Source: Bacteroidota bacterium (lineage in GTDB: Bacteria > Bacteroidota > Bacteroidia > Bacteroidales > Prolixibacteraceae). Taken from it: a stretch of DNA of 64,000 nt. Below, in pieces: positions 24,364 through 32,970 of the stretch. The position numbers and the translations under genes were made by a program. Each line of letters starts with the position of its first letter. The first letter of the stretch is position 1. A model generated the notes under the pieces. The model saw nothing but the letters and a program-made list of their open reading frames with translations. It did no database searches and had not been told where the DNA came from. Where the stretch lies: the NCBI GenBank assembly GCA_030698405.1, contig JAUYMU010000079.1, forward strand, positions 1 through 64,000. The letters run 5' to 3'.

Positions 24364-25734
24364 ATATTACCAGCCGCATTTTTAGACCGAATAAAAATTC
24401 AGTTTCCAACTGATTTTGAACGTTTTGTACAATCGCTCGATCAGGTTCCGTCCATTAGTTTGCGAACCAATCCACGAAAATTCAGGTCGCCAATCGCTGC
24501 GGAAAAAATTCCATGGTGCGAAACCGGTATTTTCCTGAAGGAAAGGCCTTCCTATACACTCGATCCCATTTTTCATTCCGGAGCCTATTACGTTCAGGAA
24601 GCAAGTTCGATGTTTATTGAGCAGGCTTTCTGTCAAATTGAACACGCCGAAAACCGAATTGTTTTGGACTTGTGTGCGGCACCGGGCGGAAAATCCACTC
24701 ATTTACTCAGTCTTTTAGATAGCAGTGATTTGTTGGTTGCCAATGAAGTAATCCGGTCGCGCGTGTCGGTTCTGAACGAAAATATCCGCAAATGGGGCCA
24801 TCAGAATGTCGTGGTTTGCAGTAACGATCCGGCTGATTTTAGCAATCTTGAAGGATTGTTCGATGTCATTCTGGTTGATGCACCCTGCTCCGGCGAAGGA
24901 CTTTTCAGGCGCGACGCTTCGGCCATTCAGCAATGGTCAGTTGATACTACCAATTTATGTGCTACCCGTCAACGCCGAATTTTGGCAGATATTTGGCCAT
25001 CCCTGAAAGCTGGTGGCTACCTGATTTACAGCACCTGTACCTTCAATCCGGCGGAAAATGAGGAAAACCTGAAATGGCTGGCCGAAAACAACGATTTTGA
25101 AAGTATCCGGATTCCGCTTCAGGAAAATTGGGGCGTTCAGGAAATGGAAATCAACGGTTTATTTGGCTATCGTTTCCTTCCACACAAAGTAAAAGGCGAA
25201 GGGTTTTTCCTGACTTTAATCCGGAAAAAAGACGGAAATAATTCGTTTTCAATTCCGAAGAAAACCAAGACCAGGCTCGAAAAAATGCCCAAACAATTTG
25301 CCGAAATCCGGAATTGGCTCAATACGCCAGATTCGGAGTTCTTTGCCAAAAGCGAATTCCTGATTGCTTTTCCTGAAGATAAAATTCCGGTTCTGAATGC
25401 ACTTTCTGAACAACTGCGGGTGATTAGTTTTGGCTTGCCGGTGGCTCAGTTCAAGAAAAACGATTTGTTGCCTGAACATACTTTTGCACTGTCGGTCGAT
25501 CGCAATCATGCCATCTTCGAAACCATAGAACTGAACTTGCGTGATGCGCTGCTTTTTCAGAAAAAGGAAGAAATTAGGATTGATTCAATGGTGAAAGGCT
25601 GGATGCTGGTTCAATATCAGGGAGTACCACTTGGATTCATCAAAAATCTCGGAAACCGCGCCAACAACTATTTCCCGAAGGAATGGCGGATCAGGATGGC
25701 TTTGCCGGAAATACCGGAACCGTGGTACAAATGA
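24364..25734 (+). CDS. rsmF: RsmF/NOL1-NOP2-Sun family rRNA cytosine-C5 methyltransferase, unusual start
   Basis: SAM-dependent methyltransferase expected to make m5C in 16S rRNA. Motif I is LDLCAAPGGKSTHLLSLL, motif IV LVDAPCSGEGLFRRD with one catalytic Cys, and motif VI YSTCTFNPAENEENL with the other. The C-terminal PUA-like region (MVKGWMLVQYQGVPLGFIK) is present. The conserved N-terminal segment LPAAFLDRIKIQFPTDFERF followed by VPSISLRTNPRK lies upstream of the first usable TTG (24460), in an open frame that runs from 24298 with no ATG or GTG. I therefore place the start near 24364, where the codon is ATA; a non-standard start, a start-codon mutation or a sequence error are all possible. 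Confidence 0.8.
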   Translation: MLPAAFLDRIKIQFPTDFERFVQSLDQVPSISLRTNPRKFRSPIAAEKIPWCETGIFLKERPSYTLDPIFHSGAYYVQEASSMFIEQAFCQIEHAENRIVLDLCAAPGGKSTHLLSLLDSSDLLVANEVIRSRVSVLNENIRKWGHQNVVVCSNDPADFSNLEGLFDVILVDAPCSGEGLFRRDASAIQQWSVDTTNLCATRQRRILADIWPSLKAGGYLIYSTCTFNPAENEENLKWLAENNDFESIRIPLQENWGVQEMEINGLFGYRFLPHKVKGEGFFLTLIRKKDGNNSFSIPKKTKTRLEKMPKQFAEIRNWLNTPDSEFFAKSEFLIAFPEDKIPVLNALSEQLRVISFGLPVAQFKKNDLLPEHTFALSVDRNHAIFETIELNLRDALLFQKKEEIRIDSMVKGWMLVQYQGVPLGFIKNLGNRANNYFPKEWRIRMALPEIPEPWYK

Positions 25735-25735
25735 G

Positions 25736-25763
25736 TTCCAAGTTTCAGGTTTCAAGTTCCAAG
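25736..25763 (+). repeat. Heptamer array directly after the methyltransferase stop codon
   Basis: Units TTCCAAG, TTTCAGG, TTTCAAG, TTCCAAG with exact 7-nt period begin one base after the TGA stop (25732-25734). In reverse complement the units are the same as those at 5422-5448. Confidence 0.8.
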
Positions 25764-25903
25764 TCTGCCTTGAATTTGGTTTTTGAAGAGGGATTTCAAT
25801 TTTGTCAATCAATAACCAAAGAAACCATCAAAAAATAATCAGGAATTTGACATTGTAGATTCCCAAGAACTTTTAAAACGCAAATTAACACATCAAAAAC
25901 ATC

Positions 25904-26284
25904 ATGACTGAAATCCATTTTGCAATTACAAATGCAATTTTAACTGGAGTAGTAATACTTTTTCAGTTTTGTCTTTCCATCGGATTACCCTGGGGAGCAG
26001 CCTCAATGGGTGGTAAATATCCCGGTGTATATCCAAAAAAGATGCGTATAGTTGCATTGGTAAATATGATTATTTTAACTATTCTGATGATGATTGTATT
26101 GGTTAATGCTGGTCTGATACTTCCTCAGTTCATGTCCTTTTCAGAAATTGCAATTTGGTTTGTTGTTGTTTTTTACGCCATTGGAACCGTACTAAACACA
26201 ATTACGCCAAGTAAGATTGAACGAATCTGGGCTCCTGTCGCTGCAATTCAACTGATTACAACTATCATGGTCGCCATTAAATAA
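25904..26284 (+). CDS. Four-helix membrane protein, unknown function
   Basis: A 126-residue protein with four predicted membrane helices: AILTGVVILFQFCLSIGLPW, MRIVALVNMIILTILMMIVL, IAIWFVVVFYAIGTVLNTIT and IWAPVAAIQLITTIMVAI. The short loop GAASMGGKYPGVYPKKM between helices 1 and 2 and TPSKIERIWAP before helix 4 are features of a widespread small membrane-protein family without a known function. It stands alone between repeats. Confidence 0.7.
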   Translation: MTEIHFAITNAILTGVVILFQFCLSIGLPWGAASMGGKYPGVYPKKMRIVALVNMIILTILMMIVLVNAGLILPQFMSFSEIAIWFVVVFYAIGTVLNTITPSKIERIWAPVAAIQLITTIMVAIK

Positions 26285-26405
26285 ATTTACGAACAGCGTG
26301 ATTCTGTCAGTTCAAAGTTTCACCCCTCGACAAGCGTTCTACCGCGCTCACGCCGAAGTCTCAGGGCAAGAGTTTCAAGTTCAAAATTGATATTCTTATC
26401 AAAGG

Positions 26406-26533
26406 TTTTACGATGGACGATTAACGCCTGAGAAAATCACAACAACATTTTTGGCAGAGATTATTTTGAAGAACGACTGTCCCGAATTCGTAATATCCGT
26501 TCGAGTGAAAGTCGGTTCTATCAGAAAATATCA
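26406..26533 (+). pseudogene. Remnant of a RhuM/virulence-protein-like gene
   Basis: Two frames join to a RhuM-like segment. From 26406 one frame reads FYDGRLTPEKIT; after a one-base shift near 26440 another reads NNIFGRDYFEERLSRIRNIR then SSESRFYQKI. In RhuM-family proteins (phage or mobile-element associated, DNA-binding-like) the same motifs follow each other in one frame, continuing with the FYxKITDIY region. Nothing of the rest of the gene is visible, so this is a decayed fragment of a few tens of codons. The call is from motif memory. Confidence 0.4.
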
Positions 26534-26557
26534 TTCTCCACAATAACCTCCGGTTTT

Positions 26558-28489
26558 TTATTGTTTAATAATTTTGATTGACTGATTATAATTAGCAGCG
26601 ATTAAGCGACAGATATAGGCTCCACTTTTTAAGTTGGAGGCATTATAGCTAATCGTATTGTCACCAGCTTCGTATTGGTCATTTGTAACTACAGTAATTA
26701 GTCGACCTTGCAGATCGTAAATACTTAAGTTAATTTGACCACGTTTTTTCATTGAGACTTTAATACTAGTATTATCGCTAACCGGATTAGGATAAATACT
26801 CATGGTATAGTCTGACTCAATGATGTCTTCAACACCAACATTGAAGTCAACTTGGACTGTTACGTCTAAATTAGTTGAAGCTTTACCATCGCTAACTACT
26901 ATGGTGAAATAGTAAGTTTTGGCATGAGCCGAATTGAAAGTTAATTTACCATCACTAGTCAAGCTTGCCTCTGGTAAAGAGTTCAGGATTGAGAAAGTAA
27001 GAGGATCACCTTCGTTATCGCTTGCTTCAAACTGGTAGTTAAGCGTTGTGTTAATATAGGCCTGGATAATTCCAGGTGTAGCAACAAACGTTGGAGCGGT
27101 GTTGATTTCTGGTGGCTTAACAATAATTGTCACCATAGTCGAAATAGAGCTAACACCATCACTGACAGTTACTTTAAATCCAAATGTTCCCACATGAGGC
27201 CCTAGATATGGAGCAAAAAATGTAAAAATACCAGAAGTTTTATCTAAAGAAACTGTACAGAAAGACGGATCATAGGTATTAGTTAAAGAAAAAGTTAATG
27301 GTTTGTTAGGACCATCAGCCTTAAACTGAAAACTAAATAAGGTGGCCTGCTCAGCTATAGTTTGCCCAGGAAGAGTTGCGGTAAATTCTAATGGTTTAAT
27401 AATAACTATTTCAGATACTTTAACCTTAAAGTCTTGAGTAATTGTATAAAATCCATCAGTGGCCTTGATTGTGAAATCAAAACTACCAACTTGGCTAGAT
27501 AGGAAAGTAAATCGACCAGTAGTAGAATTAATAGTTCCGTTTGAATCACCAGTTATTGAATAAACAATAGGGGTGTTTTCTGGATCAGTTACTTTAAAAT
27601 CAAAACTCACACTAGAACCTTGAACAACCTGTAAATCATCACTTGGTACTTGGACAAAAGCTGGAGTGGTATTTACTACTTCTGAATAAGAAGAAAAATC
27701 TTCTTCTAAAAAGAAATAGTCGTAAGTATAACTAGTATAAAAATAAAACCAGTTATAGTCGAAATAGAAATGACCGCCAGCTGGCTCTGCATAAGAGTTA
27801 ATAGCCTGAAAGGCTCCTCTACCTTGTGCTGTTTTAATGGTGTCATTGTAACCAACGATGGTAATAGAATGTGCATAATAAGCACTATCAAAACTAATTC
27901 CTTGATAGCAACTATAAACATTATTTTCTGTTGTCATCTTGTCAAAGTAGTGGAATATTTCTACATTAAGCGTGAAACATTTACCCTTTGATAAAGAATC
28001 TTTTAACGCTTCTATGCGCTGACCAATTAAATCCACATCAGTGCCATGATTACGAAAATTATCCATAAACATCCGTTTAGTTTTATAGGGTAAAGCTTTT
28101 TCTTTAACCTCTGAACTAGGTTGGATGTTTTGATTCTGCTCATTAATCGGAAACTCTGAAACTGTAGCACAACCATATTTTTTCATTATACTAGCAGCAC
28201 CATATTCCCACCCAGGATAAATGCTGGAATTTACAGTCTGATTCCACGTAAAGTTGTGGTTAAACTGATTAGCTTCCAGTTTTGGATCTCTTCCAAATTG
28301 TTTATTCCAAATAGCCGACTTCAAATAGTACACTAAAGAAAAATGGGTGCAATTACGAATAGCTTCCTGACTTCTTACTGGAGGAAACCACTGGCTATTA
28401 TCAACTACTTGGGGCAAGGTTTGCCCAAAAGATAGAGTTGATAATAAAAGCAAAAACATTAACAGATTTATCCTTTTTTGAATATTCAT
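26558..28489 (-). CDS. Secreted papain-like (C1) cysteine protease with Ig/cadherin-like repeats and T9SS sorting domain
   Basis: Exported protein of 643 residues, start at 28489 (MNIQKRINLLMFLLLLSTLS); the longer frame to 28609 adds 40 residues before this signal peptide. The protease domain spans about 30-260: the papain Gln and active Cys lie in PPVRSQEAIRNCTHFSLVYY (Cys 47), His 207 in YYAHSITIVGYND and Asn 231 in FQAINSYAEPAG. Three Ig/cadherin-like domains follow (each about 85-95 residues, e.g. TPAFVQVPSDDLQVVQGSS). The C-terminus, MSIYPNPVSDNTSIKVSM to GAYICRLI, is a type IX secretion sorting domain, so it is released or anchored outside the cell. The coding sequence looks clearly AT-richer than the flanking genes, which hints at transfer. 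Confidence 0.85.
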   Translation of the reverse strand: MNIQKRINLLMFLLLLSTLSFGQTLPQVVDNSQWFPPVRSQEAIRNCTHFSLVYYLKSAIWNKQFGRDPKLEANQFNHNFTWNQTVNSSIYPGWEYGAASIMKKYGCATVSEFPINEQNQNIQPSSEVKEKALPYKTKRMFMDNFRNHGTDVDLIGQRIEALKDSLSKGKCFTLNVEIFHYFDKMTTENNVYSCYQGISFDSAYYAHSITIVGYNDTIKTAQGRGAFQAINSYAEPAGGHFYFDYNWFYFYTSYTYDYFFLEEDFSSYSEVVNTTPAFVQVPSDDLQVVQGSSVSFDFKVTDPENTPIVYSITGDSNGTINSTTGRFTFLSSQVGSFDFTIKATDGFYTITQDFKVKVSEIVIIKPLEFTATLPGQTIAEQATLFSFQFKADGPNKPLTFSLTNTYDPSFCTVSLDKTSGIFTFFAPYLGPHVGTFGFKVTVSDGVSSISTMVTIIVKPPEINTAPTFVATPGIIQAYINTTLNYQFEASDNEGDPLTFSILNSLPEASLTSDGKLTFNSAHAKTYYFTIVVSDGKASTNLDVTVQVDFNVGVEDIIESDYTMSIYPNPVSDNTSIKVSMKKRGQINLSIYDLQGRLITVVTNDQYEAGDNTISYNASNLKSGAYICRLIAANYNQSIKIIKQ

Positions 28490-28700
28490 TTTATCGGATT
28501 TGAAGAACACCCTCCCTACCTGATCGATATGCTTCATACAGTTGGAATAATAAACGGAACAATTTACAGACATTTTCTCAACAAACAATATTATAGAAAA
28601 ATAAAACAATGAAAATATTTGACATTCAGCAACTTTGTGCCTAATCGCTGATCTGTTTGGCGTTGAAAAAATTGTAGTCTCGAATCAATTCGCATTCTGA

Positions 28701-28722
28701 ATACTGAGACTGCCAACTGTGA
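28701..28722 (-). repeat. Short ACTG-unit array at the stop codon of the PQQ-propeller gene
   Basis: ATACTG, AGACTG, CCAACTG, TGACTA: 6-7 nt units ending in ACT(G/A); the last one contains the TAG stop (28723-28725) of the minus-strand gene. Same unit class as at cysH and mazG. Confidence 0.55.
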
Positions 28723-29997
28723 CTATTTCCCTATCCGGAATAAAAACTTGTCCGACCTCAGAATAATGTTATCCCGAACAATGGCCGGAGTCGCCTTTAC
28801 CTGTCCTTCCAGTTGATTTTCAGCAACTAATTGAAAAGTCAATCCGGGTTTTATCACATAGGTTTTCCCTTTCAGCCCGAACAAATAAATATTTCCGGAG
28901 GCATACAGAACGGAAGCATTGAATTGATCTTTCAGCTTGGTTTTCCAGATTACCGCCCCGGTTTTTGCGCTCAGGCAAGTCAGGTCGCCGCGTTCGTGAA
29001 CCATGTATATCAGGCTATCCACAATAACAGGCGTTGAAATTTGCGGAACATCTTCGGCAACTTCCCACGGAACATGTGTTTTCGTAATGTCCCCGGTTCC
29101 GGTCGGGTCAACAGCCAGCATGCGGACATAAAAAGTTCCTCCTTCGGGAAACATCCATCCCGAATTGACATATACCATTCCGTTGTAACTCAAATTCATC
29201 GCAACTGTCGAATCATCGCCATAAAAAACCTGCCAGATCTCTTTCCCGGTTTCAGGCTCGTAAGCAATACAAAGTTGTGCGCCATTGCTGACCAGCTGAT
29301 CTTTGCCATTCACTTCAATTAAAATCGGTGTGCAATAGGCTTTCCGGTAAACGGGTTCCACATTTTTGTAAAATTCCTGCGGGCGTTCGGTTTTCCAAAC
29401 GGTTTTCCCAGTAAGTTTGTCCAAAGCTATCAGGTACTGAACATCAGTTCCTTCGATGTGAAGAATCAACAGGTTTTTATACAGAATGGGTGATGATGCG
29501 GCTCCCTGCATGTGTTCACAATTCAGATCGGTTCGTGTCCAAACTATTTCAAAATTTCGGGTATCCACACACGCGGTTCCATAAGTTCCAAAATGCAAGT
29601 ACACAAAATTTTCTTCGATGCACGGAGTAGAAGTTGCATAACTGTTGGTCGGATGAATGTGCTGAACCAAATCGGGTTTGAAAAGCATCAATTCTTTCAG
29701 GATTTTTCCTGAATTAAAATCGGTGCAAACGGCAAACAGTTCTTCACCGTTCTGTGTGGCCGAACTGGTCCAAATCTGATCGCCAAAAACTACCGGCGAC
29801 GACCAGGCAACACCACGAATGGCCGTTTTCCAGAGTACATTACTGGTTTCGTTCCAGGCGACCGGAGCGTTTGCGCTCAACGAATGCCCGTCGAGTTTAC
29901 TTCCGCGAAGATGCGTCCAGTTTTCCTGAGCCTCAGCGGAAATGTTGATTGTGATTAAAACGATACCGATCAGTTTGGTTAGTAAGGTTGGGTTCAT
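28723..29997 (-). CDS. PQQ-binding-like beta-propeller (quinoprotein-like) secreted protein
   Basis: Secreted 424-residue beta-propeller with a signal peptide (LLTKLIGIVLITINISAEAQ). WD-like/PQQ blades are seen as repeated A-x-D-x-x-T-G-K-x-x-W motifs: IALDKLTGKTVWKTE, AYEPETGKEIWQVF, CLSAKTGAVIWKTK. Such propellers appear in PQQ dehydrogenases and as scaffold proteins; no quinoprotein catalytic residues or disulfide-ring motif are evident here, so enzymatic function is uncertain. It opens with NWTHLRGSKLDGHSL, a motif common in secreted Bacteroidota and Planctomycetes propellers. Confidence 0.82.
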   Translation of the reverse strand: MNPTLLTKLIGIVLITINISAEAQENWTHLRGSKLDGHSLSANAPVAWNETSNVLWKTAIRGVAWSSPVVFGDQIWTSSATQNGEELFAVCTDFNSGKILKELMLFKPDLVQHIHPTNSYATSTPCIEENFVYLHFGTYGTACVDTRNFEIVWTRTDLNCEHMQGAASSPILYKNLLILHIEGTDVQYLIALDKLTGKTVWKTERPQEFYKNVEPVYRKAYCTPILIEVNGKDQLVSNGAQLCIAYEPETGKEIWQVFYGDDSTVAMNLSYNGMVYVNSGWMFPEGGTFYVRMLAVDPTGTGDITKTHVPWEVAEDVPQISTPVIVDSLIYMVHERGDLTCLSAKTGAVIWKTKLKDQFNASVLYASGNIYLFGLKGKTYVIKPGLTFQLVAENQLEGQVKATPAIVRDNIILRSDKFLFRIGK

Positions 29998-30021
29998 GGT
30001 TAAGTTGATTTTATTGAATCC

Positions 30022-30098
30022 GTCATCGGATCAAGGTGTAAAAAAAGATTTGCCAGATTGGATTGGAAACGCTTTGACCAGATATTTGATCCGATGAC
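30022..30098. repeat. 13-bp inverted repeat between pepD and the propeller gene
   Basis: GTCATCGGATCAA at 30022-30034 is exactly complementary to 30086-30098, with 51 nt between. It lies directly 3' of pepD and 5' of the propeller gene, both on the minus strand. It could be a long-loop terminator or two halves of a repeat. Confidence 0.5.
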
Positions 30099-30106
30099 TT
30101 TCTTCG

Positions 30107-31561
30107 CTACCTAATATTTTCAAGTACATCCACCAGCAATTTCCAGAATTTATCGACCGTTTCAATGTTAATGCGTTCATCGGGCGAATGTGCTCCACGA
30201 ATGGTTGGACCAAATGAAACCATGTCGAGCTCCGGATATTTTTCCAGAAACAGGCCACATTCCAATCCTGCATGAATTGATTTTACAAGCGGATCGTTTC
30301 CAAACAGTTTTTTGTATGAATCAGCGGCTATTTTGGCAACAGCCGAATCCGGATTGGGTGTCCAACCGGGATATCCGTCAGAATGAACCACCGAAGCGCC
30401 TGCCAATTGCATAACCGATTCAGCCATTTCGGCTGCCATGTATTTTCGGCTGTCAATTTCGCTGCGTTGGCTGGTTGTCAGCACAATTTCATTTTTGTTG
30501 TTAAATTTCACCGATGCAAGATTGGTCGAAGTTTCCACCATGCCAATCATCCGGCTGCTCATTTCCAGAACGCCATGCGGACAGGCCGTAATCAATTTCA
30601 GCAAACGGGCTTTTGTATCCGAATCTATTACAAATTCAGGCAAATCAACCGATTTGTGGTGTAAGGAGAGTTTGGGTTCCGAACGTTCAAATTCAAATTC
30701 CATTTCCGAAGCAAATACATTCCATTCTACAATCAGGTTTTCTTTTTGCGAATGAGGAACTACCACCACAGCAAAAGCCTCGCGGGCAATGGCATTCCGA
30801 AGGTTTCCACCATTAAAATCAGCAATGCGTAAATCGAATAATTTATCTGCCGCAATCAAAAAACGGTTCAGTATTTTATTGGCGTTTCCACGATTATTGT
30901 TGATGTCGTCGCCCGAATGTCCACCCTGTAAACCTTTAATTTCAAGTTTTGCAGCAAACGAACCGGCAGGCAACGCTTCAGGAGTGAAATTTAAAGTCCC
31001 GATTGTATCAATTCCTCCGGCACAACCAATGAACAACTCGCCTTCGTCTTCCGAATCGAGGTTGAGCAAAATTTGTCCGCTTAAAAATCCCTCCTGCAGG
31101 GCAAATGCTCCGGAAAGACCTGTCTCTTCGTCAACAGTGAACAAACATTCAATAGAGCCGTGCGACAGATCAGTAGCTGTAAGAATGGCCATTTGAGCTG
31201 CTATTCCGATTCCGTCGTCTGACCCGAGTGTGGTTCCCTCTGCCCTCACCCATCCATCGTCGATAAAAGGTTTGATGGCATCGGTTTCGAAATTGTGTTG
31301 CGTTTCGCTGTTCTTTTCGCACACCATGTCAACATGCGACTGTAAAATTACGACCGGATCATTTTCCCGCCCTGAAGTTGCAGCTTTTTTGATCAGGATA
31401 TTCCCAATTTCATCCTGACTGGCTTTTAAACCATTCTTTTCGGCAAAGCCGAGCAAAAACCGGATGATCTTTTCCTCTTTTTTCGATGGCCGCGGAACCT
31501 GACAAATGTCTTCGAAGTAATTCCACAAAGGTTGTGGTGATAAGCAGTGTAATCGTTTCAT
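30107..31561 (-). CDS. pepD: Cytosolic non-specific dipeptidase (aminoacyl-histidine dipeptidase)
   Basis: Zinc M20/M28-type metallopeptidase that splits dipeptides such as carnosine-like Xaa-His in the cytoplasm. The 484 residues carry the family metal motifs: ILQSHVDMVCEK, the bridging Asp in GTTLGSDDGIGIAA, the general base in FTVDEETGLSGA, and LNLDSEDEGELFIGCAGG. C-terminal HAGLECGLFLEKYP and GPTIRGAHSPDERI fit PepD. Length is normal. Single gene, transcribed towards the propeller gene. Confidence 0.95.
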   Translation of the reverse strand: MKRLHCLSPQPLWNYFEDICQVPRPSKKEEKIIRFLLGFAEKNGLKASQDEIGNILIKKAATSGRENDPVVILQSHVDMVCEKNSETQHNFETDAIKPFIDDGWVRAEGTTLGSDDGIGIAAQMAILTATDLSHGSIECLFTVDEETGLSGAFALQEGFLSGQILLNLDSEDEGELFIGCAGGIDTIGTLNFTPEALPAGSFAAKLEIKGLQGGHSGDDINNNRGNANKILNRFLIAADKLFDLRIADFNGGNLRNAIAREAFAVVVVPHSQKENLIVEWNVFASEMEFEFERSEPKLSLHHKSVDLPEFVIDSDTKARLLKLITACPHGVLEMSSRMIGMVETSTNLASVKFNNKNEIVLTTSQRSEIDSRKYMAAEMAESVMQLAGASVVHSDGYPGWTPNPDSAVAKIAADSYKKLFGNDPLVKSIHAGLECGLFLEKYPELDMVSFGPTIRGAHSPDERINIETVDKFWKLLVDVLENIR

Positions 31562-31764
31562 GTTATCTGTTTTTTTTGAATGCTTAAAACTATTGATTAT
31601 TTGAAATATTAAACGAAAAAATCAGGGATAGTTTATCTTTTAACCGATTTTATTCCTGAATTATTCAGAAACAGCGAAATTGACAAGCAGGAAGAAATGA
31701 AAACCTGACAAATGCTACCTTTAGCCTGAAATATCAGGACTTAATTTGCATCAAAATTTTATTC

Positions 31765-32970
31765 ATGGAATCTATTCGCGAAATATATAAAATTGGTCAC
31801 GGGCCATCGAGCAGTCATACAATGGGACCGGCCAAAGCAGCCAAAATATTTTTGGATAAGCATCCGGATGTTGAATCTTTCCGGGTTTATCTCTACGGAA
31901 GTCTGGCTGCAACCGGAAAAGGGCACTTAACTGATGTGGCTATTCTGGAAGTTTTCAGCGGAAAAACAATCGAGATTGTTTGGGAACCCGAAACGTTCTT
32001 GCCCAAGCATCCGAATGCACTGAAATTTGAAGCGTTCGACGGTCAGCAGCAAATCATTGAAGCATGGACGGTTTACAGCATTGGAGGCGGAGCTATTATT
32101 GACGACCGTTCCGAACTGGAAACCAAAAATATGTATCCGATCAGCAAACTGGACGATATTTTAAACTGGTGTCACGAAAATGGCAAACAATTCTGGGAAT
32201 TTGTTGAAGATCACGAAGGTCCTGAAATCTGGGATTATCTGGCCGAAGTCTGGAAAGTGATGGACGCTGCCATTGCCCGCGGACTGAAAAAAGAAGGCAC
32301 TCTGCCCGGCGGATTGATGCTTCCGCGAAAATCGAGTTCGTTTAACCTGAAAGCACAGAATTTCAGCGGACCATTCAAAAAGCGCTCGAAGCTGTTTGCC
32401 TATGCCTTGGCAGTTTCCGAAGAAAATGCTTCAGGAGGACTGATGGTTACCGCGCCAACTTGTGGCGCCTGTGGCGTGCTTCCGGCTGTGCTGAAACACT
32501 ACCAGAAAGTATATGATGCAGATTTACAGCAGATATACAAGGCGCTTGCAACGGCGGGATTAATTGGTTCACTCGTCAAACACAACGCATCCATTTCAGG
32601 AGCAGAGGTGGGTTGCCAGGGAGAAATTGGAACTGCCTGTGCGATGGCTTCGGGGGCTGCCAATCAGTTAATGGGCGGTACAATTAATCAAATTGAATAC
32701 GCGGCAGAAATGGGCATCGAACATCATCTTGGATTGACCTGCGATCCGGTGGCCGGACTGGTTCAAATTCCGTGCATCGAACGAAATGCCTTTGCAGCCG
32801 AACGTGCGCTTGCTCACAACACGTATGCCCTGATGTCGGATGGCCGCCACCGAATTAGTTTCGACGAGGTGGTTGAAACCATGTACAAAACCGGAAAAAA
32901 TCTTTCGAACGATTACAAGGAAACCAGCAAAGCAGGATTGGCGTTGTTTACCGCTTTGCCGAAATGCTAG
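31765..32970 (+). CDS. sdaA: L-serine ammonia-lyase (iron-sulfur serine dehydratase)
   Basis: Converts L-serine to pyruvate and ammonia. Single-chain form of 401 residues, with the beta domain first (KIGHGPSSSHTMGPAKAAKI) and the alpha domain after about residue 165. The [4Fe-4S] ligands are visible: TAPTCGACGVLPAVL and, later, TCDPVAGLVQIPC with IERNAFA. Its last 23 bp overlap the 3' end of a convergent lipoprotein gene, which would let the two transcripts anneal. Cytoplasmic; no cofactor PLP motif, which separates it from threonine-type dehydratases. Confidence 0.95.
   Translation: MESIREIYKIGHGPSSSHTMGPAKAAKIFLDKHPDVESFRVYLYGSLAATGKGHLTDVAILEVFSGKTIEIVWEPETFLPKHPNALKFEAFDGQQQIIEAWTVYSIGGGAIIDDRSELETKNMYPISKLDDILNWCHENGKQFWEFVEDHEGPEIWDYLAEVWKVMDAAIARGLKKEGTLPGGLMLPRKSSSFNLKAQNFSGPFKKRSKLFAYALAVSEENASGGLMVTAPTCGACGVLPAVLKHYQKVYDADLQQIYKALATAGLIGSLVKHNASISGAEVGCQGEIGTACAMASGAANQLMGGTINQIEYAAEMGIEHHLGLTCDPVAGLVQIPCIERNAFAAERALAHNTYALMSDGRHRISFDEVVETMYKTGKNLSNDYKETSKAGLALFTALPKC

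Noticed and set aside
30022-30098. Possible attachment (att) site
   Set aside because: Only an inverted, not a direct, repeat is present, with no integrase or tRNA beside it.
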